Positions 1 through 6,440 of a DNA stretch of 7,628 nt are shown in pieces (position 1 is the first letter of the stretch; every line of letters begins with the position of its first letter). Origin of the DNA: Myxococcales bacterium (GTDB lineage Bacteria > Myxococcota > Myxococcia > Myxococcales > Anaeromyxobacteraceae). The notes under the pieces are model-generated. The model was given only the letters and a program-made list of their open reading frames with translations, ran no database searches and had not been told where the DNA came from. The position numbers and the translations under genes were made by a program. Location: positions 1 through 7,628 of the forward strand of contig JAJZTO010000126.1 in assembly GCA_021848865.1 (NCBI GenBank). Direction: 5' to 3'.

Positions 1-1
1 C

Positions 2-235
2 GAGGGCAAGGCGCGCCACGGGGCCTGGGTGGCCGAGCACGGCGTGGCCGAGGAGCGCGGCGCCCAGGACGACCGCGACGCCGCCAGCGAGCGCGGGCAG
101 AAGCGCGAGCGCCGCGGCCGCGGCGACCGCCGGCCCCCGCGCGAGGACCGCGGCGCCGCCAGCGCCCGCGTCGAGGTGGTGCGCAAGGGCGAGGTGCAGG
201 CCGCCGCCCCCGAGGGCGGGGAGCCCAAGGCGTAG
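2..235 (+). CDS. rpsB: Probable 30S ribosomal protein S2, C-terminal part (5' end outside window)
   Basis: The reading frame is open from the left edge and stops with TAG at 233-235, giving 77 residues. The first visible residues (EGKARHGAWVAEHG) resemble the end of the S2 core, where E. coli S2 has an EGR segment followed by a short tail. What follows is about 60 residues of low-complexity, highly charged sequence rich in R, E, D, G and A, ending EGGEPKA. The main support is synteny: tsf follows immediately on the same strand, and rpsB-tsf is one of the most conserved bacterial gene pairs. S2 binds the 30S subunit near the S1 docking site. The tail is longer than in E. coli S2 and is probably disordered. 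The core fold is outside the window, so another protein with a charged tail cannot be fully excluded. Confidence 0.75.
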   Translation, partial: EGKARHGAWVAEHGVAEERGAQDDRDAASERGQKRERRGRGDRRPPREDRGAASARVEVVRKGEVQAAAPEGGEPKA

Positions 236-267
236 CGCCCCGGCGGCACCCGCCAGCCCGAGATCCC

Positions 268-300
268 GGGGCGGGCCCTCTCGGCCCGCCCCATCGTTTT
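268..300 (+). terminator. Hairpin with T-tract between rpsB and tsf (terminator or attenuator)
   Basis: A perfect 10-bp G/C stem (268-277 pairing with 283-292) closes a 5-nt loop and is followed by ATCGTTTT. This is the form of an intrinsic terminator. It lies between two genes that are normally co-transcribed, so partial termination that lowers tsf relative to rpsB is more likely than a full stop. I see no convincing separate tsf promoter in the 30 bp that follow. Confidence 0.75.
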
Positions 301-330
301 CGAAGGACCCGAACCGAAAGGACGACAGAC

Positions 331-990
331 GTGGCCGAGATCACCGCCAAGATGGTGCAGGAGCTCCGGGAGAAGACCGGGGCGGGCATGATGGACTGCA
401 AGAAGGTGCTCACCGAGGCCGGCGGCGACTTCGCCAAGGCCGAGGAGCTGCTGCGCAAGAAGGGGCTGGCCGCCGCCGCCAAGAAGTCGGCCCGCGCCGC
501 CACCGAGGGCGCGGTCGCCAGCTACATCCACATGGGCGGCAAGATCGGCGTCCTGGTGGAGGTGAACTGCGAGACCGACTTCGTGGCCCGCACCGACGCC
601 TTCCAGGCGCTGGTGAAGGACGTCGCCATGCAGGTCGCCGCCGCCGCGCCGCTCTGCGTGCGCCGCGAGGAGGTGCCGGCGGAGCTGGTGGCCAAGGAGC
701 TGGAGATCGCCCGGTCGCAGGCCCGGGAGCAGAAGAAGCCCGAGGCCATCGTCGAGAAGATCGCCACCGGCAAGGTCGAGAAGTACTACAGCGAGGTCTG
801 CCTGCTGGAGCAGCCCTTCGTGAAGGACGACAAGAAGAAGGTGGGCGACGTCCTCACCGAGGCGGTCGCCAAGATCGGCGAGAACATCCAGGTGCGCCGC
901 TTCGCCCGCTTCGTCCTGGGCGAAGGGCTCGAGAAGAAGCAGGAGAACCTGGCCGAGGAGGTCGCCAAGACCGCCGGCCTGGTGAAGTAG
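331..990 (+). CDS. tsf: Elongation factor Ts (EF-Ts)
   Basis: This is the cytoplasmic guanine nucleotide exchange factor that recycles EF-Tu from its GDP to its GTP form during translation. The 219-residue product has the N-terminal UBA-like EF-Tu-binding helix bundle (about 1-52) with the hallmark GAGMMDCKKVL at 17-27, then the core domain with the ETDFVA motif at 81-86. That motif corresponds to the TDFV segment that inserts near the Mg2+ site of EF-Tu. The C-terminal part contains the familiar CLLEQPFVKD. The length fits the short EF-Ts class; E. coli EF-Ts is longer, with an extra coiled-coil insertion. The start is GTG at 331, preceded by GAAAGGA (316-322) at good spacing; the reading MAEITAKMVQELREKTG is the expected N-terminus. 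It follows probable rpsB and has its own terminator. Confidence 0.98.
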   Translation: MAEITAKMVQELREKTGAGMMDCKKVLTEAGGDFAKAEELLRKKGLAAAAKKSARAATEGAVASYIHMGGKIGVLVEVNCETDFVARTDAFQALVKDVAMQVAAAAPLCVRREEVPAELVAKELEIARSQAREQKKPEAIVEKIATGKVEKYYSEVCLLEQPFVKDDKKKVGDVLTEAVAKIGENIQVRRFARFVLGEGLEKKQENLAEEVAKTAGLVK

Positions 991-1019
991 CCGGCCCTCC
1001 GGAAGGCCAGGAAGCGAGA

Positions 1020-1060
1020 GGCCCCGGTCCGCCGCGCGCGGGCCGGGGCCGTTTCCTTTT
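1020..1060 (+). terminator. Intrinsic terminator of the rpsB-tsf operon
   Basis: The arms 1020-1027 and 1043-1050 (GGCCCCGG/CCGGGGCC) pair perfectly. The stem extends inward through a G-U pair and four more pairs to a small CG-rich loop, about 13 bp in all. It is followed by GTTTCCTTTT. It sits 30 bp after the tsf stop codon. Confidence 0.85.
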
Positions 1061-1096
1061 CGCGGCCGCGTGGAGTTCGCGGCCGCTTCCGACATG

Positions 1097-1126
1097 AAAA
1101 AAGGGGCCGGCCCGGAGGCCGGCCCC
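1097..1126 (-). terminator. Intrinsic terminator of the receptor-lipoprotein operon
   Basis: A perfect 10-bp stem (1103-1112 with 1117-1126, 4-nt loop) is followed on the minus strand by six T residues (the A run at 1097-1102). It lies 27 bp beyond the lipoprotein stop codon and faces the tsf terminator, so the two operons converge with back-to-back terminators. Confidence 0.9.
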
Positions 1127-1152
1127 TCGGAGCTTCGGAGCCTTCCTGCAGC

Positions 1153-1992
1153 CTACGGGACCACCACCTTGGCCTCGAGGCCGGGCGTGGAGGTGCCGTT
1201 GGCGCCGTGGGCGACGATCCGGTACCAGTAGGTCCCGGCGGCCACGGTGTCGGTGTAGGTGAGGGCCGTCAGGCCGGTGGCCACGGCGGCGTAGGTGCCC
1301 GCGGCATCGACCAGGGGCGTCCCCGCCGGGACGTTCGGCGCCCGCTGCACGTCGTAGGACGTCGCGTTGGCGACCGCCGTCCAGTCCACGACCACGCTGC
1401 CCGCGGACGGGGTCAGCACCGGCGCCGCCGGCGCCCCGATCGCGACCTTGAAGGTCGCGTCGATGGCCAGCGGGGTGCCCTGCAGGTCCTCCACCGTCCC
1501 GGTGAGGTGGTAGTCCACGCCGCCAGGGAAGAAGGAGCCCGACGTCTGGCTCGTGCCCGGAACCGTCTGCAGGATGAGCTGCGAGCCCGAGGTGGTGTCG
1601 GGGGTGGAGGGGTAGTAGCAGGTGTAGTAGGTGCCCGCCGGGCCGGCCGGGGTGATGGTGAGGTTCGCCGGCGGGTAGCAGACGTGATCGGCGACGGGCT
1701 CGGGTCCGGTCGTCGGCCAGGAGTTGCCGCTGGGGTCCAGGTTTGGATACGACTGGATGCTGAGCGCGTTCATCGGCTTGTTGAACTGGACGATGAAGGC
1801 GAGAGAGCCCCACTCACCGACGTTGACGACGAACGGTCCGGGCGCCTCCACGTCGACCACCGAGTCGCCGATGGCGAGCACCCGGTCCACGCGGGGCGCG
1901 GCGGTGTTCTCCTTCGGGTAGGGGTTGCAGGCCGTGCTGCCGAGGGCGACGACGGCCGCGGCGATCATCCACTTGCTCATCCTGGCGTTCAT
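1153..1992 (-). CDS. Predicted lipoprotein with SbsA-like Ig (Big_5) and fibronectin type III regions
   Basis: The product is 279 residues. An N-terminal signal sequence has a basic start (MNARMSK), a hydrophobic stretch (9-18) and Cys22 in LGSTAC. This is a likely lipidation site, although position -3 is Ser rather than the usual Leu. Residue +2 is Asn, so there is no Asp-type inner-membrane retention signal. Residues about 35-185 look like a bacterial Ig-like Big_5 domain: FIVQFNKPMN at 66-75, ending with the VEDLQGTPL strand-turn. Cys105 and Cys125 may form a disulfide. Residues about 187-279 read as a fibronectin type III domain (VDWTAVANATSYDVQR, then GTYWYRIVAHGANG). No catalytic motif is visible; the build suggests a cell-surface or periplasmic binding or structural role. 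It is the distal gene of the receptor operon. An ATG at 2007 would add five residues but has no good ribosome binding site. Confidence 0.8.
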   Translation of the reverse strand: MNARMSKWMIAAAVVALGSTACNPYPKENTAAPRVDRVLAIGDSVVDVEAPGPFVVNVGEWGSLAFIVQFNKPMNALSIQSYPNLDPSGNSWPTTGPEPVADHVCYPPANLTITPAGPAGTYYTCYYPSTPDTTSGSQLILQTVPGTSQTSGSFFPGGVDYHLTGTVEDLQGTPLAIDATFKVAIGAPAAPVLTPSAGSVVVDWTAVANATSYDVQRAPNVPAGTPLVDAAGTYAAVATGLTALTYTDTVAAGTYWYRIVAHGANGTSTPGLEAKVVVP

Positions 1993-2000
1993 GGTCTTGG

Positions 2001-2004
2001 TCCT
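2001..2004 (-). promoter_or_regulatory. Ribosome binding site that favours the 1992 start of the lipoprotein gene
   Basis: On the minus strand AGGA lies 8 nt before the ATG at 1992-1990. The upstream ATG at 2007-2005 is preceded only by GAGCCCTGCGACC, with no Shine-Dalgarno match, and the AGGA lies inside its short extra reading frame. Both starts leave the signal peptide intact. Confidence 0.6.
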
Positions 2005-2022
2005 CATGGTCGCAGGGCTCGG

Positions 2023-5000
2023 TCAGAACGACAGCGAGAGGCCGAGGCGCAGCGAGCGGGCCGGGTTGTAGGACGACGTCGCGGCGACCGGCCGTCCCCA
2101 GTTCGAGTTGATGGCCGCGGGCCGCCCGTCGATGGTGCGCAGGTAGCCGAGGTCCGGACAGTCGGCCAGGGCCGCCTTGACGGGATCGGCCTTGCCCGCC
2201 GCGTTCTTGGAGTGGCAGCCCGAGCCCAGGATCGGGAGCACGTAGCTGTAGGTCCAGTTGTTGTCGAGCTGCGTGGCGGTCTGGTCGTTCAGGACGTTGA
2301 AGAGGTCCACGGTGAACCGGACGGTGTACGGGGCCTTGATGATGTACTCGACGCTCCCCTTCAGGTCGAACTGGTTCACGAACGCGCCGTAGCCGCCCAT
2401 GCCGCGGGGGAGGACGAAGGCCTCCGACGCGCCGTAGAGCGGGTGGGCGCCCAGGTAGCTCACCGAGTTGCCGCTGTGGCCGGTGTAGGCGCCGCCGCCG
2501 GTGACGGAGAGCCGCTGGGTCGGGATCCAGGTGTAGGAGCCGTAGAGCTTGATGGTGTGCGGGTGGTCGGCGCTGAGCGGGCCGTCGCGGTTCGGCATCA
2601 GGCCAGGGAGGTCGTACTGCGAGGTGATGTTCGGGTCGGTCTGGCCGTTGTCCGGGCTGTAGAGACCGGTGTAATTGCCGACCAGCCGGCTGTAGGTGTA
2701 GCTCGCGAAAGCCTGCCAGTTGCGGCTGAAGTTCTTCTGCACCTTGAAGGTGATGCCGTCGTAGTCGCGCCTCGGCTTCGGGAAGGGCGCGAAGTAGGTG
2801 CGGCCGGTGTAGGCGTCCACCGCGTAGACGCCGCGGGGGTTCAGGGTCTGGGTCACGTTGTAGCCGCTGAAGGTGTAGTCCCAGGGCTTCGACTCACCGG
2901 GGTTGCCGATGAAGTACGACGCGCCGTCGTTGGAGGACATGTCCTCGATGGCGCGGCCCAGGCGGCGGCCCTCGTAGGTGACGCCGACCGAGAGGTCGGA
3001 GAGCACCTCGTACTCGGCCGAGGCGCCAAACTGGTCCACGTACATGCCCTTGATGTCCGGGGCCACCGGCGACACGCCGCCGATGGTGACGATGTTGGCG
3101 ACGTTGTTGTTGATGTCCACCAGGCCGAAGAAGTCGGCGCCGTTGGGGCTGATGTCGCAGGCGCGCGGGTCGAAGGGCCGGGGACCCGCAGCGTAGACGC
3201 CGCCGGGGCAGGCGCCGGTGGTGGCGTTGCCGTCGCCGTAGACGGCCTGCACCTGGCGCTCGGAGCCGAAGGCGCGACCGGCCATGTCGAGGGGAATCAT
3301 CTCGTAGTAGCGGCCCCAGTTCGCCGCGATCTTGCTGCGGCCGCTGCGGGTCGGGTCGTAGATGACGGCGAGCCGCGGCGCGATGTTGTCGTTGATCGAC
3401 AGGTTCGGGGAGTCGGACTGGGTGCGGTCCTTCATCCCCTGCGTCTCCCAGCGGATGCCGGCGTTCAGGGTGACGCCGGTGTCGAGGACCTGCCAGCTGT
3501 CCTGGGCGTAGAGGGCGTTGGAGCTGGTCAGCGTCTTCGTCGAGACGCCGCCGTAGGTGATGTAGCTCTTGTCGATGGTCCCGTCCATGTACTGCTGGGC
3601 CCCGCCCCGCACCGAGCCATAGGCGCGAAGCTGCAGGAAGCCACCGTAGGTGTCGTAGTAGTAGAAGAAGCCGCCGCCGTTGCCGCCGTTGCCCGAGTAG
3701 TCCTTCTTCAGGTCGTAGTAGTTCTGCTCGAGGTCGATGCCGCCCTTGACGTTGTGCGACCCGAAGGCGCTCGCCAGGTAGGAGGCGGAGACGCGGCCGG
3801 CGTAGCGGGTGGAGTCCTCGCCCAGGTTCAGGTAGCCCAGACCGCCGGTGCGGTAGCTGAAGGCGCGGCAGACGTGCGATCCGTCGGTGCAGGTGGGCCC
3901 GACCGCCTCGAAGGTGGAGATGTTCCAGAAGTGGGTGAAGTTCCGGTGGGCGATGGCGTAGTCGTTCCGCTGGTTGGTCGTGAAGGTCGCGCCGGAGGCG
4001 TCGGTGACCTGCACGTCCTTCGGGTTGTCCTGGTCGTGGGTCCGGTGGAGGCCGAGCACCGCTTCGACGATCAGCTTCTTGTCGAGGAACTTGCCGGCGT
4101 ACCGGGCGTTCAGGTCGAAGACCGAGCGCTGGTCCGCCTTCATGCGCAGCTCCTCGGTGGAGCTGATGCCGTACAGGCGGTCGCGGCTGCGGAGGTTGCC
4201 GGTGGCGGCGAGCGAGAGGGTGTTGTTCTCGTTGACCAGGTAGGTGAGCTTGCCGGTGAACTGGTAGGTGTCGATGCTGTCCTGGTACTTCTTCCGGGAG
4301 CCCGGGACGTCGTCGTAGAGGAACTGGCCGCCCGACTTCACGAGACTACCGCCCGAGAACTGGGCGGCGCGCTGGTAGCGCTCGTAGGCGGTCCGCGTGT
4401 TGGTCGGCGCGAAGCCGGCGTAGAACCAGAGCTTGTCCTTCTTGATGGGCCCGCCCACCTCGAAGCCGTAGTCGGCGTAGTAGGAGCCCCTCTGCGGCCG
4501 CTCCTGGTACCAGAGCGAGTAGCCGGCGGTCCCGGCCGGGATGCCGGAGGGCTTCACCATCCAGTCGGGGCGCAGGTTCGAGAAGACCGAGCCGTGGAAC
4601 TCGTTCGAGCCCGACTTCGTCACCACGTTCACGACGCCGCCGGTGGCGCGGCCGTACTCGGCCATGAAGGAGCCGGTCTTGACGTCGATCTCCTCGGTGA
4701 AGTTGGTGAGCATCGCGGACGAGTTGCCGGCGTAGACCGGGTCGGCGACGTTGAGGCCGTCGAGGATGTAGGCGTTGTCGAGCGACTGGCCGCCCGAGAA
4801 GCCGATGCCGAGGGCGTCGGCCTGGGCGCCGGGGACGGTGACGGCCACCGACTCGAAGGTGCGGCCCACCGGGATGGCGGCCACGAAGTCCCGGGAGATG
4901 ACCGCGCCGGTCTCGGCGCTGCCGACGTTGATGACCGGCGCCTGCGTGCCGGTCTTCACCACCTGCTCCTCGAGGGTCACGGCCTCGGGGACCACCGCCA

Positions 5001-5322
5001 TGTTGGCGCGGAGGGTCTTGTCCAGGCCGAGGCGGATGTCGCTGCGCTCACCGGGCCGGAAGCCGGCGATCTGCACGGCCAGCTTGTACTGGCCAGGCGG
5101 CAGCAGGGTGATGCGGAAGCTTCCGTCCTTGCTGGTGACGGCGGTCTGCTCGCCTTGCAGGTTGGGGCTGGTGGCGATGACCACCGCGCCCTCGACCGGC
5201 TTGCCCGTCGACGCGTCGGTGACGACGCCGATGATGGTGCTTGTGGTCTGCGCGAAGGCCGTCGACGCGAACAGCAGGGCGATCGGGGCGAACCGCAGGA
5301 AGCGCAGCAACTTCTTCCTCAT
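2023..5322 (-). CDS. Oar-type TonB-dependent outer-membrane receptor/transporter
   Basis: The 1099-residue product begins with a signal peptide (MRKKLLRFLRF, a hydrophobic core, cleavage likely at AFA|Q25). Residues about 27-108 form a carboxypeptidase-regulatory-like domain (IIGVVTDASTGKPVEGAVV ... DGSFRI ... PPGQYKL). LEEQVVKT at 117-124 is a candidate TonB box. The plug covers about 125-245 (DNAYILDGLNV, then EYGRATGGVVNVVTKSGSNEFHG). The rest is a large barrel with Oar-like features (RRDYDGITFKVQKNFSRNW, SYTYSRLVGNY) and a C-terminal strand ending in Phe (LRLGLSLSF), the usual outer-membrane assembly signal. Three cysteine pairs (478/485, 705/722, 1036/1055) probably close surface loops. 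Such proteins move substrates across the outer membrane using TonB energy; the substrate is unknown. M. xanthus Oar has been linked to development and to secretion of the protease PopC. An earlier in-frame ATG at 5376 is unlikely to be the start. Confidence 0.93.
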   Translation of the reverse strand: MRKKLLRFLRFAPIALLFASTAFAQTTSTIIGVVTDASTGKPVEGAVVIATSPNLQGEQTAVTSKDGSFRITLLPPGQYKLAVQIAGFRPGERSDIRLGLDKTLRANMAVVPEAVTLEEQVVKTGTQAPVINVGSAETGAVISRDFVAAIPVGRTFESVAVTVPGAQADALGIGFSGGQSLDNAYILDGLNVADPVYAGNSSAMLTNFTEEIDVKTGSFMAEYGRATGGVVNVVTKSGSNEFHGSVFSNLRPDWMVKPSGIPAGTAGYSLWYQERPQRGSYYADYGFEVGGPIKKDKLWFYAGFAPTNTRTAYERYQRAAQFSGGSLVKSGGQFLYDDVPGSRKKYQDSIDTYQFTGKLTYLVNENNTLSLAATGNLRSRDRLYGISSTEELRMKADQRSVFDLNARYAGKFLDKKLIVEAVLGLHRTHDQDNPKDVQVTDASGATFTTNQRNDYAIAHRNFTHFWNISTFEAVGPTCTDGSHVCRAFSYRTGGLGYLNLGEDSTRYAGRVSASYLASAFGSHNVKGGIDLEQNYYDLKKDYSGNGGNGGGFFYYYDTYGGFLQLRAYGSVRGGAQQYMDGTIDKSYITYGGVSTKTLTSSNALYAQDSWQVLDTGVTLNAGIRWETQGMKDRTQSDSPNLSINDNIAPRLAVIYDPTRSGRSKIAANWGRYYEMIPLDMAGRAFGSERQVQAVYGDGNATTGACPGGVYAAGPRPFDPRACDISPNGADFFGLVDINNNVANIVTIGGVSPVAPDIKGMYVDQFGASAEYEVLSDLSVGVTYEGRRLGRAIEDMSSNDGASYFIGNPGESKPWDYTFSGYNVTQTLNPRGVYAVDAYTGRTYFAPFPKPRRDYDGITFKVQKNFSRNWQAFASYTYSRLVGNYTGLYSPDNGQTDPNITSQYDLPGLMPNRDGPLSADHPHTIKLYGSYTWIPTQRLSVTGGGAYTGHSGNSVSYLGAHPLYGASEAFVLPRGMGGYGAFVNQFDLKGSVEYIIKAPYTVRFTVDLFNVLNDQTATQLDNNWTYSYVLPILGSGCHSKNAAGKADPVKAALADCPDLGYLRTIDGRPAAINSNWGRPVAATSSYNPARSLRLGLSLSF

Positions 5323-5325
5323 GAC

Positions 5326-5332
5326 TTCCTCC
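5326..5332 (-). promoter_or_regulatory. Ribosome binding site that fixes the receptor start at 5322
   Basis: On the minus strand the sequence GGAGGAA ends 3 nt before the ATG at 5322-5320, with its GGAGG core 5 nt away. This near-perfect Shine-Dalgarno directly precedes a textbook signal peptide. It excludes the longer reading from 5376, which would put 18 polar residues in front. Confidence 0.85.
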
Positions 5333-5361
5333 GTGATGAGAGCGCTATGCCGCAGCACTGC

Positions 5362-5380
5362 TGACGTCTGGTTCACGTCA
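5362..5380. repeat. Inverted repeat in the receptor leader, possible operator
   Basis: TGACGT (5362-5367) and ACGTCA (5375-5380) are perfect inverted half-sites separated by 7 bp. They lie in the presumed 5' untranslated leader of the receptor, downstream of its promoter, where a bound repressor or an RNA hairpin could act. A shorter dyad, CAGCA-C-TGCTG, is at 5353-5363. No regulator can be named from this. Confidence 0.4.
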
Positions 5381-5413
5381 CGAAAACCGCACGGGACGCC
5401 TGAAAAGTGGGCG

Positions 5414-5443
5414 TTTCTAAGCTCCTGTACGCGGGAATGTCAA
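5414..5443 (-). promoter_or_regulatory. Sigma70-like promoter of the receptor-lipoprotein operon
   Basis: On the minus strand a perfect -35 hexamer TTGACA (5443-5438) is followed after 18 bp by TAGAAA (5419-5414), which matches four of six -10 positions. Transcription would begin near 5407 and give a leader of about 85 nt before the receptor ATG. The position, strand and locally higher A+T content fit a housekeeping promoter. Confidence 0.65.
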
Positions 5444-5477
5444 GCACGTGTGGGCTGTTCTACCACGAGCCGCGGTC

Positions 5478-5508
5478 GGATCGCAGCGATCCTTCTCTGG
5501 GAATTCCC
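5478..5508. repeat. Two perfect palindromes in the divergent spacer, possible operators
   Basis: GGATCGC-A-GCGATCC (5478-5492) is a perfect 7-bp inverted repeat around one base. Six bases later GGGAATTCCC (5499-5508) is a perfect 10-bp palindrome. They lie upstream of both divergent promoters, a place suited to an activator or shared repressor. The octamer CGGATCGC recurs at 5625-5632, just before tonB. Neither palindrome resembles a classic Fur box. Confidence 0.4.
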
Positions 5509-5557
5509 CTGAATCCAAAGGGGGGCCGGCAGGGCCCGGGGCCTCGGACACGGGGCA

Positions 5558-5586
5558 TTGACTTCCCCCGAGCCCGAGACTAAAGA
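5558..5586 (+). promoter_or_regulatory. Candidate promoter of tonB-exbB-exbD
   Basis: TTGACT (5558-5563) matches five of six -35 positions. Exactly 17 bp later lies TAAAGA (5581-5586), a weak -10 with three matches. A start near 5593 would give a leader of about 60 nt. A pyrimidine tract (CTTCTTTTTT, 5592-5601) flanked by CGGGC/GCCCG follows, and could form a weak hairpin. The promoter is clearly poorer than the receptor promoter, so it may need an activator. Confidence 0.5.
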
Positions 5587-5652
5587 CGGGCCTTCTTTTT
5601 TGCCCGGCTGACTCAGGCATCAACCGGATCGCCCGCCGCCAGAGGGGATCGG

Positions 5653-6387
5653 ATGTTCGACGAAGTCACCAAGCGCGAGGGCGGGAAGCGCGCCGCACGC
5701 AAGGGCGCCTACCTCTTCGGCTCCACCGCGTTCCAGGTCGCCTTCATCGCCGCCCTCATCTTCGTCTCCGAGCGGATCCGGGCCCACGTCGCCGACGGGC
5801 CGATCGTGGACGTGAAGTTCGTGAAGATGGCGGCCCCGCCGCCTCCTCCGCCTCCCCCGCCCCCGCCGCCCCGCAAGCGGGTCGCCCCGAAGCCGCCCAG
5901 CGACGCCCCCAAGCCGGTCCCGCCGCCTCCCCAGGCGATGATCCAGCCCAAGGAGGTCCAGGAGGAGATCAAGCTCCCGGACGCCAACACGCCGCCCGAG
6001 CCGGAGCCGGACTACGGCGGCGACGAGGGCGCGAGCGGCGGCGGCGTGGTGGGCGGCGTGGTCGGCGCCGGCGGCGGCATCGAGGAGGCCCCGCAGTACG
6101 CCACCGCCGGCTGGCGGCCCCCGGCCATGAAGCAGCGGGGCTGCGTCCAGTCCAGCATCCGCATCCCCCGCGACCTGCAGGGGTACGTCACCAACGTCAC
6201 CGTCAAGTTCGGCATCCGGCCCAGCGGCCAGCCCTACGCCTTCTCGGTGCTCGGCTCCGAGCCCGACCAGCGCATCGTCAACGCCATCTGGCAGGCCATC
6301 ACCGGATGCGAGTGGACCCCGGGCGCCGACGCCCAGGGGAAGCCCGTCGCCATCTGGGTGCTCCTGCCGCTCAAGTTCCAGCAGTAG
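5653..6387 (+). CDS. tonB: TonB family energy transducer
   Basis: TonB is anchored in the inner membrane by one helix, spans the periplasm and touches the TonB box of outer-membrane receptors to pass on energy from ExbB/ExbD. The 244-residue product has a short basic cytoplasmic N-terminus, one membrane segment (about 19-39), an uninterrupted run of 12 prolines (62-73) and a Pro/Lys/Glu-rich periplasmic spacer to about 120. A Gly-rich hinge (129-142) follows, then a C-terminal domain (about 150-244) of TonB type: GYVTNVTVKFGIRPSGQPY, SVLGSEPDQRIVNAIWQAI, GKPVAIWVLLPLKF. Cys164 and Cys219 flank that domain and may form a disulfide. The ATG is preceded by AGAGGGG (5641-5647). It is the first gene of a tonB-exbB-exbD operon, 53 bp before exbB. 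Alternative: a TonB-domain protein with another partner, made less likely by the divergent receptor. Confidence 0.9.
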   Translation: MFDEVTKREGGKRAARKGAYLFGSTAFQVAFIAALIFVSERIRAHVADGPIVDVKFVKMAAPPPPPPPPPPPPRKRVAPKPPSDAPKPVPPPPQAMIQPKEVQEEIKLPDANTPPEPEPDYGGDEGASGGGVVGGVVGAGGGIEEAPQYATAGWRPPAMKQRGCVQSSIRIPRDLQGYVTNVTVKFGIRPSGQPYAFSVLGSEPDQRIVNAIWQAITGCEWTPGADAQGKPVAIWVLLPLKFQQ

Positions 6388-6427
6388 ACCCTTCGCCCGA
6401 GTCCCCGCAGCCCTTCGCAACCGCCAC

Positions 6428-6432
6428 AGGAG
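6428..6432 (+). promoter_or_regulatory. Ribosome binding site that fixes the exbB start at 6441
   Basis: AGGAG lies 8 nt before the ATG at 6441. An in-frame ATG at 6306 lies inside tonB, would add 45 residues rich in Arg and Pro, and has no comparable site. Confidence 0.8.
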
Positions 6433-6440
6433 ACGTCAGC

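Larger units (their letters stand above)
5323..5652. other. Divergent intergenic region between the receptor operon and tonB
   Basis: This 330-bp spacer carries no convincing gene. It is visibly more A+T-rich in two patches, which coincide with the candidate promoters on each strand. It also holds the inverted repeats listed separately and G/C-rich sequence at 5521-5545. The small reading frames that cross it lack ribosome binding sites and recognisable content. It is best read as a shared control region for receptor and energy-transducing genes. Confidence 0.7.

Noticed and set aside
854..1813. A 319-codon minus-strand frame overlapping tsf and the lipoprotein gene
   Set aside because: It is out of frame with the lipoprotein, antisense to part of tsf, and crosses both terminators. 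The Arg/Pro/Gly/His-rich translation is typical of a G/C-rich shadow.
1207..5364. A 1385-codon open frame on the plus strand opposite the receptor and lipoprotein genes
   Set aside because: It is antisense to two well-recognised proteins. Its translation is a low-complexity mix of V, G, A, R, E, D and H, as expected when the complement of G/C-ended codons is read. It has no recognisable domain.
5323..5376. An 18-residue N-terminal extension of the receptor from the ATG at 5376
   Set aside because: It would put polar residues ahead of a perfect signal peptide and bury the strong GGAGGAA site within the coding region.
5478..5520. A Fur box for iron control of the Ton operons
   Set aside because: The palindromes do not show the A+T-rich GATAAT-type repeats of Fur sites. 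Iron regulation cannot be supported from this sequence.
5417..5623. A 68-codon minus-strand frame in the divergent spacer
   Set aside because: It has no ribosome binding site or recognisable content, and it spans the candidate promoters and palindromes.
5620..6420. A 266-codon minus-strand frame opposite tonB
   Set aside because: It is a shadow of the Pro-rich tonB gene, with Gly/Arg runs that are simply complements of the proline codons.
6306..6440. An N-terminal extension of ExbB starting within tonB
   Set aside because: The extra residues look like out-of-frame tonB sequence, and the ATG at 6441 has a good AGGAG at correct spacing.
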